A stretch of 64,000 nucleotides of DNA from Tessaracoccus flavus (GCF_001997295.1 NZ_CP019605.1:2914001-2978000), one strand, 5' to 3'; positions 8,325 to 17,020 are shown, counted from the first letter of the stretch. Made by a program: numbers and translations. The notes: generated by a model from the sequence alone, not told the origin.

Positions 8325-8639
8325 CCTACGCGGTCCGGTACGCCGGAGGCGGCCGATCAACTCGAGGCGCTGTACCGGTACCTTGCTTCGTCAGCGTCAC
8401 CGCCAGTCGGTGCCGAGTACGTGGAGGCCATCGTGGCCCAATGCGAGGGCCTCGAGGTCTTCCCGCACCGAGGAACAATGCGGAACGACATCCGTCCTGG
8501 GCTTCGGACCTCCAGCTACAAGAAGCGTGCGGTGATCGCTACCTTCGTCGATGACGAGGCCGAGCAGACCACCATCCTCGACGTCTTCCACGGGGGCCAT
8601 GACTACGACACGATCCTGAGCGGATTCGACCACGCGTGA
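8321..8639 (+). pseudogene. parE: ParE-type toxin with frameshift near its start
   Basis: The GTG at 8321 overlaps the antitoxin stop. Translation begins VTYAVRYA, then must shift frame near 8345 to read EAADQLEALYRYLASSASPP, continuing without interruption to the stop at 8639 with the ParE-like core FPHRGTMRNDIRPGLR and the end VFHGGHDYDTIL. One or two bases are lost at GCCGGAGG. Intact ParE proteins inhibit DNA gyrase. Toxin and antitoxin are both damaged here, so the module is very likely inactive. Confidence 0.75.
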
Positions 8640-8660
8640 GTCTCTGCCCAGAGGACCCCG

Positions 8661-9626
8661 GTGGAACGCTTAGCCGGGGAACTGGTACCAGGCCCAGACA
8701 CCGTCATGCCAACCGAGGAACCTGTGCCAGAGGTTGGACCACACCCAGAGCTGGCCGCGGTCCTCGCAGAGGCGACGGCTCGTCGACGAGGCAGGAATGG
8801 CCTCCCCCGAGGCGCCTCCGTCCGCCTGATCGGCGACGACCGGCAGCTGTCCGCCATCGGCGCCGGCGGCGTGCTGCGCGACCTGCGCCGCGTGCACGGC
8901 GCCGTCGAACTCGACGAGGTGCTGCGCTTCGTCAACAACGGCGAGAAAGCCGCCTCCCTCGCCCTCCGGCAGGGGGACCCCACCGCGCTGGGCTGGTACC
9001 TCGACCATGACCGCATCCACGCGGGCAGCTCCGACACGGCGCTGGACGGCGCGCTTCAAGCCTGGAAAGCCGACACCGACCACGGCCCTAACTCGCTGAT
9101 GCTGGCCAGCACCCGTCTGGACGTCGCGGAACTCAACCGCCGTGCCCGCCAGGTGCTCGCGGGCAAGGACGGCCTCGGCGTGCGGTTGTCCGACGGGAAC
9201 CTGGCAGGCGTCGGCGATGTGATCGTCACCAGGCGCAACGATCGACGCCTCCGGACCTCCACCACTGGCTTCGTCATGAACGGCGACCGCTGGATCGTCC
9301 AGGCGGTGAACCGCAACGGCGGGCTCCTGGTTCGGCACCGCACCACCGGCCACCGTGCGTGGCTACCCGCGGCCTACGTCGTCGACCACACGGAACTGGG
9401 CTACGCCACCACCATCCATACCGCCCAGGGCTCGACGGTCGACACCGCCCACACCGTCCTCAGCGGCACGGAGACCCGCCAACTTCTCTACGTCGCCATG
9501 ACCCGAGGGCGGCAGGCGAACCACAGCTACGTCACCACCGTCGGGCACGGTGACCCACACTCCGCCTTCACGCCCGAGACGTTGCGCCCTCGTGATTCGA
9601 CGACGGGAGTCGACTGTGTGGCCTGA
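8661..9626 (+). pseudogene. traA: C-terminal fragment of a MobF/TraA-type relaxase-helicase
   Basis: Resemblance begins abruptly around 8800 with ASVRLIGDDRQLSAIGAGGV, the RecD-like helicase motif III, and continues with GATTIHTAQGS-type motif V (YATTIHTAQGSTVDTAHTVL) and motif VI (QLLYVAMTRGRQ). The relaxase domain and the Walker A and B of the helicase are absent, and about 45 unrelated codons precede the fragment. It is the tail of a conjugative transfer protein, so the island once belonged to or recombined with a conjugative element. Its stop lies inside the start of the lgt-like gene. Confidence 0.8.
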
Positions 9627-10421
9627 GCTGTTTTCGGTGTTCGGTGTGGGGGTCCAGTCCTATGGACTCAGCAAGGCGCTCGCGCTCCTGGTGGGCGCGT
9701 ACCTTCTGGGCCGTTCTTTCCAGCGGTCGGCTACGACAAAGAGGTGGGTCAGTCGATCGCGCTGTGGGCCACTCTCTGGGGCTTCGTCGGCGCCAAGGTG
9801 TACTTCCTCATCGCCAGTTTCCAGCACCTGTCCTGGCACATGCTCGGCGGTTCCGGCTTCGTCTGGTACGGCGGCCTGATCGGCGGGACGATCGCGGTGG
9901 TCGTCATGACCCGGCGACACCAGCTGTCGCTGCCGAAGGTCGCCGGGGCGATGGCGGCACCGTTGTCGGCGGCCTACGGCATCGGCCGGATCGGCTGTTT
10001 CCTTGCCGGCGACGGCACCTACGGCAAACCTACGGACCTCCCGTGGGGGATGGCCTTCCCCAACGGCGCGGTCCCGGTCGACGTCCCGGTCCACCCCGCC
10101 CAGCTGTATGAGGCGGTCGGGGCGTTCTTGATCGCGGGCATCTTGTGGGCGTTGGGACGCCGCGTCGGCCCGCTCACCGTGTTCGGCGCCTACCTCGTCC
10201 TGAGTGGAGCGGCGAGGCTTATTGTCGAGATCGTCCGGATCAACAACCCCATCCTGCTTGGCTTCACCGAGGCGCAAGTGTTCGGCATCGTCAGCATCCT
10301 CGTCGGCACCGCTTTGATCGTTCGGGAGGCCAGGCACGGGCACACCCCACCGCACGAGGAGCCGGCGCAGGCCGCGCCCGACGAGCCTGTCGTCGCCGCG
10401 TCCACGACACCCCGGGCTTGA
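9616..10421 (+). pseudogene. lgt: Second Lgt-like prolipoprotein diacylglyceryl transferase, frameshifted
   Basis: The GTG at 9616 with GGGAG upstream starts VWPELFSVFGVGVQSYGLSK, an Lgt N-terminus. Near 9725 the frame must move by one base (CAG CGG TC-GGC TAC), after which GYDKEVGQSIALWATLWGFV and the Lgt signature GRIGCFLAGDGTYG follow to the stop at 10421. The full protein would be about 268 residues with several membrane spans. Lgt transfers diacylglycerol to lipobox cysteines. The intact chromosomal gene is at 58056-59051, so this is an island paralogue; it lies beside two lipobox proteins. The shift is either real decay or a sequencing error. Confidence 0.75.
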
Positions 10422-10535
10422 CGCGCCGCCGATCCTTGACGGAAGCCGGGTCAAGGCTTCACCGAATCTATACCTGCCGGCGGGAAAGTGGTCGTGGTGG
10501 CTCTCGTGCCGCCGATGACCAAAAGGAGACCCCAC

Positions 10536-10748
10536 ATGACCCCCACGAAGAGGATCGCCGCCCTCGTCGCAGCGGCTGCCGCACTGCTCGCAGTGACCGC
10601 TGTGCCGGCGGGCGCCGGGGAGCCCAGCGGGCGCCACTTCGCCGAGCACGTCCGGATGCACGCCTCCGAGACGGGCTTCAGCGGCACCCACAACCCTGGC
10701 GTCATGCATCAGGGGTTCGCGGGCTGGGACGCCCACCACAACAGCTAG
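10536..10748 (+). CDS. Small secreted His/Met-containing protein
   Basis: 70 residues from the ATG at 10536, set by AAAAGGAG about 8 bases upstream. A signal peptide (TPTKRIAALVAAAAALLAVT, cleavage near AGAG) is followed by a mature part of about 43 residues rich in His and Met (HFAEHVRMHASETG, then MHQGF and a DAHHNS end). Such composition is typical of extracytoplasmic copper or other metal binders; the function here is inference. It sits between the Lgt-like gene and a membrane-protein gene, ten bases from the next start, in the probable copper module. Confidence 0.6.
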   Translation: MTPTKRIAALVAAAAALLAVTAVPAGAGEPSGRHFAEHVRMHASETGFSGTHNPGVMHQGFAGWDAHHNS

Positions 10749-10757
10749 GACACACCC

Positions 10758-11189
10758 ATGATGGTCGAAACCTCCGGGGAAGTGATGGCTCCGGCTGAGC
10801 CCGCAGGTGGTGGCGCGCGCAGTCTCCTCGGCACGATCTGGGCTGGGGCCCGCGCCGCCGTCGGCGCGCTCATGGGGCTCGCCCCCCACGTGATGCACCA
10901 CATCGGCTTCCTGGCCGGTGCCGCGATCCTCACAGGGTTCCTGGGCAACGCGGTGTTGTACGTGGCGGGGTTGCTGTTGAGCATTCCCCTCCTCCGTCGC
11001 CTCCGCCGACGCTTCGGGACCTGGAAGGCGCCCGCGATCGGTGTCGTGATCTTCTCGGTGTTGTTCGCCTTCTCGACGTTCGTCCTCGGCCCCCTGTTCA
11101 ACCCTGACCCCGGGAGCGGGGAGGAGCCTGACGCCCCGGCGCCTTCAGCGACGCCAGCAGCGGAGGAACACGACGGTCACCACGAGTGA
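10758..11189 (+). CDS. Membrane protein of the copper-island type, unknown function
   Basis: 143 residues with about three membrane segments: APHVMHHIGFLAGAAILTGF, NAVLYVAGLLLSIPLL and APAIGVVIFSVLFAFSTFVL. It ends in an acidic tail with a His-rich end (EEHDGHHE). The His-Met-His-His at the start of the first membrane segment could bind metal. No named family is recognised. It follows the small secreted protein by ten bases and is probably co-transcribed with it. Confidence 0.6.
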   Translation: MMVETSGEVMAPAEPAGGGARSLLGTIWAGARAAVGALMGLAPHVMHHIGFLAGAAILTGFLGNAVLYVAGLLLSIPLLRRLRRRFGTWKAPAIGVVIFSVLFAFSTFVLGPLFNPDPGSGEEPDAPAPSATPAAEEHDGHHE

Positions 11190-11219
11190 TCAGCCGTTTC
11201 GGGCACTCCAACACAAGCG

Positions 11220-11254
11220 AACCGCACCCCCGGCGAATGGCTGGGGGTGCGGTT
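11220..11254. terminator. Bidirectional hairpin terminator
   Basis: Perfect 12-bp arms AACCGCACCCCC (11220-11231) and GGGGGTGCGGTT (11243-11254) with an 11-base loop. It lies between convergent genes, so it can end transcripts from both sides. Confidence 0.7.
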
Positions 11255-11290
11255 CCACGTTGCCCGAGCTACCGAGCGATCGGGGATCCG

Positions 11291-12484
11291 TCAGTGCTCG
11301 TCGTGGCCGGCTCCGGTCGCGGTAGCGTATTCCGGCACGGTGATCTCGACGGTGCCCGGCCCGGGGGCCGGCGGCAGCGGGCTGTAGCTGATCCCGTTGG
11401 GCTTGTCGCCCACGGTCACCGTCGCCATGGTGGCCTTCGCGGTGAGGTCGATGACCGAGACCGTGTCGTCGTAGAGGTTGGTGACCCAGGCTCGCTGCCC
11501 GGTGGGCTCGATGACGACACCGTGCGGCCCGGACCCGGCTTGCACGGTGGACTCGACGGTCATGGACTCGGGGTCGATCATGGTCACGGTGGTGCCGGGA
11601 GTGCCGTCGGTACCTTGGTCCGCCGAGAGCAGCCGCGCCCCGTCGGCGGTGAGGTAAAGCTGCACCGGGGGGGCCGGGACCGCAACCGATCCGATGACCT
11701 GTTGTTCCGCGAGGTCGACCTTCACCACCGAGCTGGACCCGATGAGGGTCACGTAGACATATCTTCCGTCGGCGCTGACCGCCACCTGAGGTGGCGAGTC
11801 GCCCACGGGGATACTGGCGGCCACCGCGTTCGTAGCAGTATCGACGACGTCGATCGCGCCGGCCGTGGTGTTGGCGACGACCACGGTTGACCCGTCGGGA
11901 CTGGCCCGCAGCCCGTGCGGGCCGGCGCTCAGGTCGATGGTGGCACGCAACTCGAGCGAGTCCGCCTCGTAGATGCTCATTGTGTCGTCGCCGGCGTTGG
12001 TGACATACACAGTCTCGCCGTCCGGTGTGACGATCACGTGTGCGGGACTCGTGCCGGTGGGTGCCGTCCCCCGCAGTTCGTAGGTCTCCGCATCCAGGGC
12101 CACGAGTGCGTTGTTGTGTCCGCTGACGGCCCAAACGGTGCTGCCATCGGGGCTCACCTGCACGTTGTGCGGGCTCTCGATTCCTGTCACGGTCGTGACG
12201 ACCTCGCCGGTGGCGGCGTCCAGCGCGCTGAGCGAGTCCCCGTCCTCGTTGGCAACCCATACGGTGCCGTCGACGGACGCGATCTCCGGCGTCGACCCCG
12301 AGGCGGTTGCATCCTCAGTCGCCACGGTTGCGCCATCGTCGGTCGCCACTCGCCCCGGTGTTGTCGTGCCGGGGTTCGGGTCGGTGCCCTCGCCTTGGCC
12401 GCAGGCGCTCAACGCCAGGGCCACAGTGGCGAGGACGGTGAGGGTCGCTGGTCTGCGCCAGCTCCGTTTGGTGGTGCGAATCAC
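11291..12484 (-). CDS. YncE-like beta-propeller lipoprotein
   Basis: 397 residues. The N-terminus has an arginine-rich start, a hydrophobic stretch (LTVLATVALAL) and a lipobox LSAC at about residues 24-27, so it should be a lipid-anchored surface protein. From about residue 70 there are six to seven blade repeats of the YVTN/YncE type, each with a DGxxVxV strand (for example SPDGSTVWAVSG, TPDGETVYVTNA, SADGRYVYVTLI). The C-terminus ends GAGHDEH. Such propellers bind ligands or partners; its position back to back with a multicopper oxidase suggests a role in extracytoplasmic copper handling (inference). Confidence 0.75.
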   Translation of the reverse strand: MIRTTKRSWRRPATLTVLATVALALSACGQGEGTDPNPGTTTPGRVATDDGATVATEDATASGSTPEIASVDGTVWVANEDGDSLSALDAATGEVVTTVTGIESPHNVQVSPDGSTVWAVSGHNNALVALDAETYELRGTAPTGTSPAHVIVTPDGETVYVTNAGDDTMSIYEADSLELRATIDLSAGPHGLRASPDGSTVVVANTTAGAIDVVDTATNAVAASIPVGDSPPQVAVSADGRYVYVTLIGSSSVVKVDLAEQQVIGSVAVPAPPVQLYLTADGARLLSADQGTDGTPGTTVTMIDPESMTVESTVQAGSGPHGVVIEPTGQRAWVTNLYDDTVSVIDLTAKATMATVTVGDKPNGISYSPLPPAPGPGTVEITVPEYATATGAGHDEH

Positions 12485-12643
12485 TGACTTTCTCCTTGTT
12501 CTTCGTGAAAAGTCCCGCGATCACTGTGCACGCACCGGATCTGGCCCGGGTGCGGATTCGGTGAAGATCTCGTCAAGATCCTGGCATGTCCCTACCCACG
12601 GAACCTTGACCGTTCCTGAACTTTCCAGGCTTGGATCAGGACG

Positions 12644-12659
12644 ATACCCAGGGGAGTAT
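12644..12659. promoter_or_regulatory. CsoR-type operator candidate before the multicopper oxidase
   Basis: ATACCCAGGGGAGTAT is an imperfect 16-bp palindrome overlapping the ribosome-binding region of the oxidase gene. It has the same length and ends as the two 16-mers near the cstR-like gene (33408-33423, 36395-36410). CsoR repressors bind GC-rich sites with ATAC/GTAT ends. A Cu-sensing CsoR is not in the window. Confidence 0.5.
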
Positions 12660-12665
12660 TGACTC

Positions 12666-14153
12666 ATGACCGCTTTGAACCGCCGCCACCTGCTCCTCGG
12701 CGCCACGGGTATCGCCGGGGCGGGACTCCTGTCCGCCTGCACGAGCCCCTTGAACAAGCCCGGCACTCCAGCGCCCGGCTCCGGTGCCTCTCGCTCGTAC
12801 CCGGCCCCTTCGCTCGCTCCGGCGCCGGGGCGTTCCGTCGTACAGCAGACGTTGGCGCCGCGGCCGGTCACGCTCGACCTCGGCGGCCTGACGGCGAAGA
12901 CTTGGGCGTACGACGATTCGAGCATGGGTGTGCTGCGCGGTACGGCTGGAGACCTGTTCAGGATCACGGTCGACAACCAGTTGCCCGCATCGACCAGCGT
13001 GCACTGGCACGGCGTCCGGCTGCACCACGCCGCCGACGGTGTGCCGGGGGTGACGCAGGACCCCATCGAGCCCGGCACGAGCTTCACCTACGAGTTCGTG
13101 GCACCGGACCCCGGGACATTCTTCTTCCATCCGCACTCCGGCGTTCAACTCGACCGTGCCCTGTATGCACCCCTGATCATCGACGACCCCGACGAACCGG
13201 GGGCCTATGACGACGAGTGGATCGTGGTCCTCGACGATTGGACCGACGGCGTGGGCCGGGGCCCGGACGAGATCTTCGAGGAGTTCGCCGCGGAGAACGG
13301 CGCGGTCTCGATGGGCATGGGCCACGGGAACATGCGCGACATGGGGCACGGGGCATCCTCGCCCCTGGGGGATGCCGGGGACGTGGAATACCCGCACTAC
13401 CTCATCAACGGACGCGTACCTGAAGCCCCCGCAACCTTCGAAGCCAAGCCGGGACAGCGCATCCGCATCAGGATCATCAACGCCGCCTCGGACACCATCT
13501 TCAAGCTGGCGTTGGGGGGCCACACCATGACCGTCACACATTCCGACGGATTCCCCGTCGAACCCGTCGATACCGCAGCCCTGTACATCGCAATGGGAGA
13601 GCGCTACGACGTGACGGTCACCCTGCGCGACGGGACCTTCCCGCTCGCGGCACGGCCCGAGGGCAAGACCGGGACCGCCCGCGCAGTCGTTCGGACGGCC
13701 TCGGGCGACGCGCCCTCGACGGATGCCCCAGTCCCGGAACTCGACGGCGACGCCCTGCTCGGTACGCAACTACGCGCCGCAGCGCAGGCGCGCCTGCCCG
13801 ACGGCGAGCCCGACGACACCTTCGACGTGGAACTCAACGGTCAGATGGACCCCTACGGCTGGGGCATCAACGGCCGCAAGTTCGGCGACCACGAGCCACT
13901 CGACGTGAGTCCCGACCGGCGCGTCCGGATGCGAATGACCAACATGACCATGATGGCCCACCCCATGCACATCCACGGCCACACCTGGGGACTCCCGGGC
14001 AGCGGAGGCCTCCGCAAGGACACCGTGCTCCTGACCCCCATGCAGACCATCGAACTCGACCTCATCACCGACAACCCCGGCGAGTGGATGCTGCACTGCC
14101 ACAACATCTACCACGCGGAAGTCGGGATGATGACGACGATGCGCTACGCCTGA
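12666..14153 (+). CDS. Multicopper oxidase, exported lipoprotein
   Basis: 495 residues. The leader has a twin-arginine-like NRRHLLLG and a lipobox LLSAC (residues 21-25), so it is probably Tat-exported and lipid-anchored. Copper-binding motifs are all present: HWHG near 115, HPHSG near 155, HPMHIHGH near 435-442 and HCHNIYHAEVGMM near 479, where the two His and the Met form the type 1 site. A Met/His-rich insert (MGMGHGNMRDMGHG, about 217-230) resembles the copper-loading segments of CueO/CopA-type cuprous oxidases. It probably oxidises Cu(I) outside the membrane. It is divergent from the propeller lipoprotein. Confidence 0.9.
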   Translation: MTALNRRHLLLGATGIAGAGLLSACTSPLNKPGTPAPGSGASRSYPAPSLAPAPGRSVVQQTLAPRPVTLDLGGLTAKTWAYDDSSMGVLRGTAGDLFRITVDNQLPASTSVHWHGVRLHHAADGVPGVTQDPIEPGTSFTYEFVAPDPGTFFFHPHSGVQLDRALYAPLIIDDPDEPGAYDDEWIVVLDDWTDGVGRGPDEIFEEFAAENGAVSMGMGHGNMRDMGHGASSPLGDAGDVEYPHYLINGRVPEAPATFEAKPGQRIRIRIINAASDTIFKLALGGHTMTVTHSDGFPVEPVDTAALYIAMGERYDVTVTLRDGTFPLAARPEGKTGTARAVVRTASGDAPSTDAPVPELDGDALLGTQLRAAAQARLPDGEPDDTFDVELNGQMDPYGWGINGRKFGDHEPLDVSPDRRVRMRMTNMTMMAHPMHIHGHTWGLPGSGGLRKDTVLLTPMQTIELDLITDNPGEWMLHCHNIYHAEVGMMTTMRYA

Positions 14154-14241
14154 CGATCGATCAACCGCGCATCTCCGCGGCCCGTAGTAGGCAGGAATGG
14201 TGAATCAGAAGCCCGTGAGCGTAAGAGCTCGCGCAGAGGGA

Positions 14242-15402
14242 TCAGTCGTCACTGGGGAGCCGGGCTTGATGCCCACGTGACTGGAGCAGAGAATCGATCA
14301 TGGCAGCACCCGACTTGTCCGGCTCAAGTTCGGGCACTTGGTACAGGTTAGCCATTGCCGCCGTTGTGTGACCAAAGCGGCGTTGCACCTCACGGTCAGT
14401 CATGCCTGCTTGCTTTGTGAGAGTGGCAGCGGTTGCCCGGAGATTGTGCAGAGTGAGCGTCGGACGGCCGATCTGCCTGGCAGCGCGCCGGTGCGCTGCT
14501 GCCAGCACCGTCTCGTTCATGATCTTGCCTGTACGGCGGGCCGGGAAGAGCAGTTCGTCGGGTGCGAAAGTGTGGTTCTGGACCCAAGGCCGGAGGTAGT
14601 CCAGCACTGCGGCGGGTAGGTAGATGACGCGCTTCCCGGCCGGAGTCTTGGTGTCTGTGTAGTCGCGCTTGTACTCGCCCTCGGCCACCTGTTCCCGTCG
14701 GATGGCCCCGGCGACTCGGATGAAGCCCTGTTCCACGTCGAGATCGCGCCGACGCAGGCCACGTACCTCCCCAGATCGGAGGCCACCCACTGCCAGGGCT
14801 GGGCGGTAATATTCCTCCACCGCTTCGAGGTACGGCCCAATATCGCTTGCGCTGAGCGCCTCAGCTGCCCCCTTGGCTCGTGGTTTGCCGGCTCCGACGA
14901 TGCGGCACGGGTTGGCCGCGATCAGCTCGTCGTTGACGGCGTCGTTCATGAGGTGCTTGAGGAGATCGTAGGCCTTCCCGTTCATGGTCGGTGTGTCCGG
15001 GAGAGCCTCGTGCCACTTGCGCACGATCGCGGCAGTGACGAGTGTGAGGGGTGTGTCCCCGAGCCAGCCGTCGATCCGGAGACGCAGGCACCGTCGGTAG
15101 TCCTCGACGGTGCTGCCGACGATGGGCGACCTCGATCGGGTGGACCATGCCAGGATGCGCTGCTCGGCCCACTCGGCCACGGTGAGCGCTGCAGAGTCCT
15201 GTCGGCGCTGACGTACCTCCGGCGGGGTCCAGCCGTCTTGATCGATGAGGCGCTGCTCGGACGCCTGCCAATACCTCGCGTCCTGCAGGTGGGTGAAGGT
15301 CTTGGAATACCGCTTCCCGTCGGGGCCGAGGTAGCGAACCCGGTAGTTCCCGCTCGGAAGGAGCAGGATTCCGAGCGGAAGTCTGCGGGGTGCACGCGCC
15401 AT
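14242..15402 (-). CDS. int: Tyrosine-type site-specific integrase
   Basis: 386 residues from the ATG at 15402, placed 7 bases after a GGGGGAGGGAG site; the ATG at 15447 adds a non-conserved leader. The N-terminal half is a SAM-like core-binding domain and the C-terminal half the catalytic domain: Arg in GGLRSGEVRGLRRRDLD, Lys in the beta hairpin, LHNLRAT (H-x-x-R), GHTT and the tyrosine of MANLYQ. It sits next to, and reads away from, the 3' end of tRNA-Ala, the usual arrangement for an element integrated into that gene. It is the only intact mobility gene in the island. Confidence 0.9.
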   Translation of the reverse strand: MARAPRRLPLGILLLPSGNYRVRYLGPDGKRYSKTFTHLQDARYWQASEQRLIDQDGWTPPEVRQRRQDSAALTVAEWAEQRILAWSTRSRSPIVGSTVEDYRRCLRLRIDGWLGDTPLTLVTAAIVRKWHEALPDTPTMNGKAYDLLKHLMNDAVNDELIAANPCRIVGAGKPRAKGAAEALSASDIGPYLEAVEEYYRPALAVGGLRSGEVRGLRRRDLDVEQGFIRVAGAIRREQVAEGEYKRDYTDTKTPAGKRVIYLPAAVLDYLRPWVQNHTFAPDELLFPARRTGKIMNETVLAAAHRRAARQIGRPTLTLHNLRATAATLTKQAGMTDREVQRRFGHTTAAMANLYQVPELEPDKSGAAMIDSLLQSRGHQARLPSDD

Positions 15403-15443
15403 GTTCGGGCTCCCTCCCCCGGTTTTCCGGGTCCAATCCGTGT

Positions 15444-15545
15444 CCAATTTGGGGCCAATGGGTACCCATTATGGCCTATTTCGTGACCAATTTGGGGCCA
15501 CAGAGTGGTGCACGGTGGCGGAGGGTGGCGCAGCGTGGCGGAGTC
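15444..15545. promoter_or_regulatory. Repeat cluster between int and tRNA-Ala (att arm sites, integrase promoter)
   Basis: A 14-bp direct repeat CCAATTTGGGGCCA occurs at 15444-15457 and 15487-15500. Between them lies a perfect 14-bp palindrome AATGGGTACCCATT (15457-15470). Three GTGGCG units follow at exact 10-bp spacing (15515, 15525, 15535). Such clusters beside tyrosine integrases usually serve as arm-type integrase and excisionase sites and overlap the integrase promoter. Roles are inferred. Confidence 0.5.
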
Positions 15546-15608
15546 GGAATCCCGTCTCACTACGTGTTTTGCATCCGTTTTGGCTTGTGCCAGGCGGTTC
15601 TCGGGTTG

Positions 15609-15681
15609 TGGAGCATAGGGGACTCGAACCCCTAACTTCCACCTTGCAAAGGTGGCACTCTACCAATTGAGTTAATGCCCC
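15609..15681 (-). tRNA. tRNA-Ala (anticodon TGC)
   Basis: 73 bases. The acceptor stem GGGGCAT pairs with ATGCTCC (one G-U). The anticodon stem-loop is CCACC-TTTGCAA-GGTGG with TGC in the loop, and the T arm is GGGG-TTCGAGT-CCCC. CCA is not encoded. Its 3' end (15613-15633) is duplicated at 3471-3491, marking it as the integration target of the neighbouring island. Confidence 0.95.
15613..15633. repeat. Right island boundary: 21-bp att core in tRNA-Ala
   Basis: Identical in sequence and orientation to 3471-3491. Integration at this site leaves the tRNA gene complete. Confidence 0.65.
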
Positions 15682-15774
15682 GAGACTCGAAGAAGTATAG
15701 GGGAGAGTCGACGAGACGTCACACTGCTCCAGGGGTCCCGGCTCCGGCTGAGCCGGGACCCGCCGTCGCGAGCC

Positions 15775-16896
15775 TCAGTAGCGGAAGATCGCGCGCACCT
15801 CTGGCGCCTGATCGTCCTCCACGACGCGCACCGTTCCGCCGTTGCGGAGAGTATCGGCAATGACAGGGTCGGTCTCGTCCTGCACCACGTCGGCCTGGCC
15901 ATCCGGTCGCGACACCCGCGCCCGCAGCAGCAGCGACTCGACGCGACCCTCCGCTGCGGCGCGTCCGACGAGCGTGAGGTCGTCGGACGCCTTGCCGGTG
16001 CCCTTGAGCGCGCCGAAGCGTTCGATCAGCTCCGTCTCGTCCGCGGTGAGAACCTTCTCGGCCAGCGGCCAGGCCTGCGCGTGCAACTCCTCGGGGCTCA
16101 ACCGCTCCGGGTTGCCCTGCACGAAATCCTCCAGGAGGTGCTTGTGCTTGCTCACCGATCGATACAGCGACTGATTTCCCTCGGCCGTGGCCAGCACGAT
16201 CGGATGCACGACGGTGCGGTCGATCACTTTGCCCACCGCGTCGGCGACACGCCTGAAGAACCGCTCGACGTTGATCTCCTCGGCGTTGTCGTCGCCGCCG
16301 TGGCCATGGAAGTTCGCCTGGTCGCCGCCCCTCGACTGCGGCGAGTGCTGCAGATGGGTCTGGTGGTCGCGGTCCGTGAAGACCTCCTCGGCCGAGGCGG
16401 GGGTGTCCTCACCGAGGTCCAGCTCACCGATCGTCGACTGGGTCGCCTCGAACAGGCGCACAGCGTTGGGGCTGAGCGCCAACACGTAGAAGGAGTTGGT
16501 CTGGGCCAGCAGCATGGCCAGGGGCCGCAGCCGCGGAGCGTCCCCCACCGCCACCTCGTCGGGCAGTTCGATGGGGAGCCGGAAGACGCGAAGCAGCCCG
16601 GGGGCCGCGTAGACGGCCAGCCCGTCGGACTGGTTGCGCCAGAAGTCACGGTTATCGACCAGCAGTGCACGGGCTGGTTCGAGCAGTTCGTCCGCCCGGT
16701 CCCCGTGGCCGGCCTCGCCCAACGCTCGCTCCGCGAGCTTCAGGAGGTTCTGGTACTGCGGCAGTGCCGCCATTGTCTCTCGACCCGTGCGGTGGGTCGG
16801 AAGGAAGATCGACACCCACGGCCCCTCGTGGTTGAGCGCTTCCTCGACGAAAGACGAGTCGAGGACGTCGGTGTTGGGGATGGTTTTCATGGTCAC
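15775..16896 (-). CDS. Bacterial archaeo-eukaryotic release factor family-like protein (baeRF)
   Basis: 373 residues from the GTG at 16896, six bases after AGGAGG; an ATG lies two codons later. The pattern WVSIFLPTHRTGRETMAALPQ at the start, FYVLALSPNAVRLFEAT in the middle and a C-terminal VRVVEDDQAPEVRAIFRY end is that of baeRF proteins, relatives of archaeal/eukaryotic peptide release factor domains. A His/Gly/Asp-rich insertion (FHGHGGDDNAEE, about 208-222) sits mid-protein. The family is thought to act on stalled ribosomes or tRNAs, but few members are characterised. Neighbours do not add information. Confidence 0.65.
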   Translation of the reverse strand: MTMKTIPNTDVLDSSFVEEALNHEGPWVSIFLPTHRTGRETMAALPQYQNLLKLAERALGEAGHGDRADELLEPARALLVDNRDFWRNQSDGLAVYAAPGLLRVFRLPIELPDEVAVGDAPRLRPLAMLLAQTNSFYVLALSPNAVRLFEATQSTIGELDLGEDTPASAEEVFTDRDHQTHLQHSPQSRGGDQANFHGHGGDDNAEEINVERFFRRVADAVGKVIDRTVVHPIVLATAEGNQSLYRSVSKHKHLLEDFVQGNPERLSPEELHAQAWPLAEKVLTADETELIERFGALKGTGKASDDLTLVGRAAAEGRVESLLLRARVSRPDGQADVVQDETDPVIADTLRNGGTVRVVEDDQAPEVRAIFRY

Positions 16897-17020
16897 GGTA
16901 TCCCTCCTCTGTTCCCCGTCGCGGGGAACGATGTGGCTGTCAGCGTCGTGCCCACCACAGTAACCACACCGACGAAGAGCCGCGGAGGAATCGTGAGGTC
17001 GAAAAGCCCAGGTACAAAAG

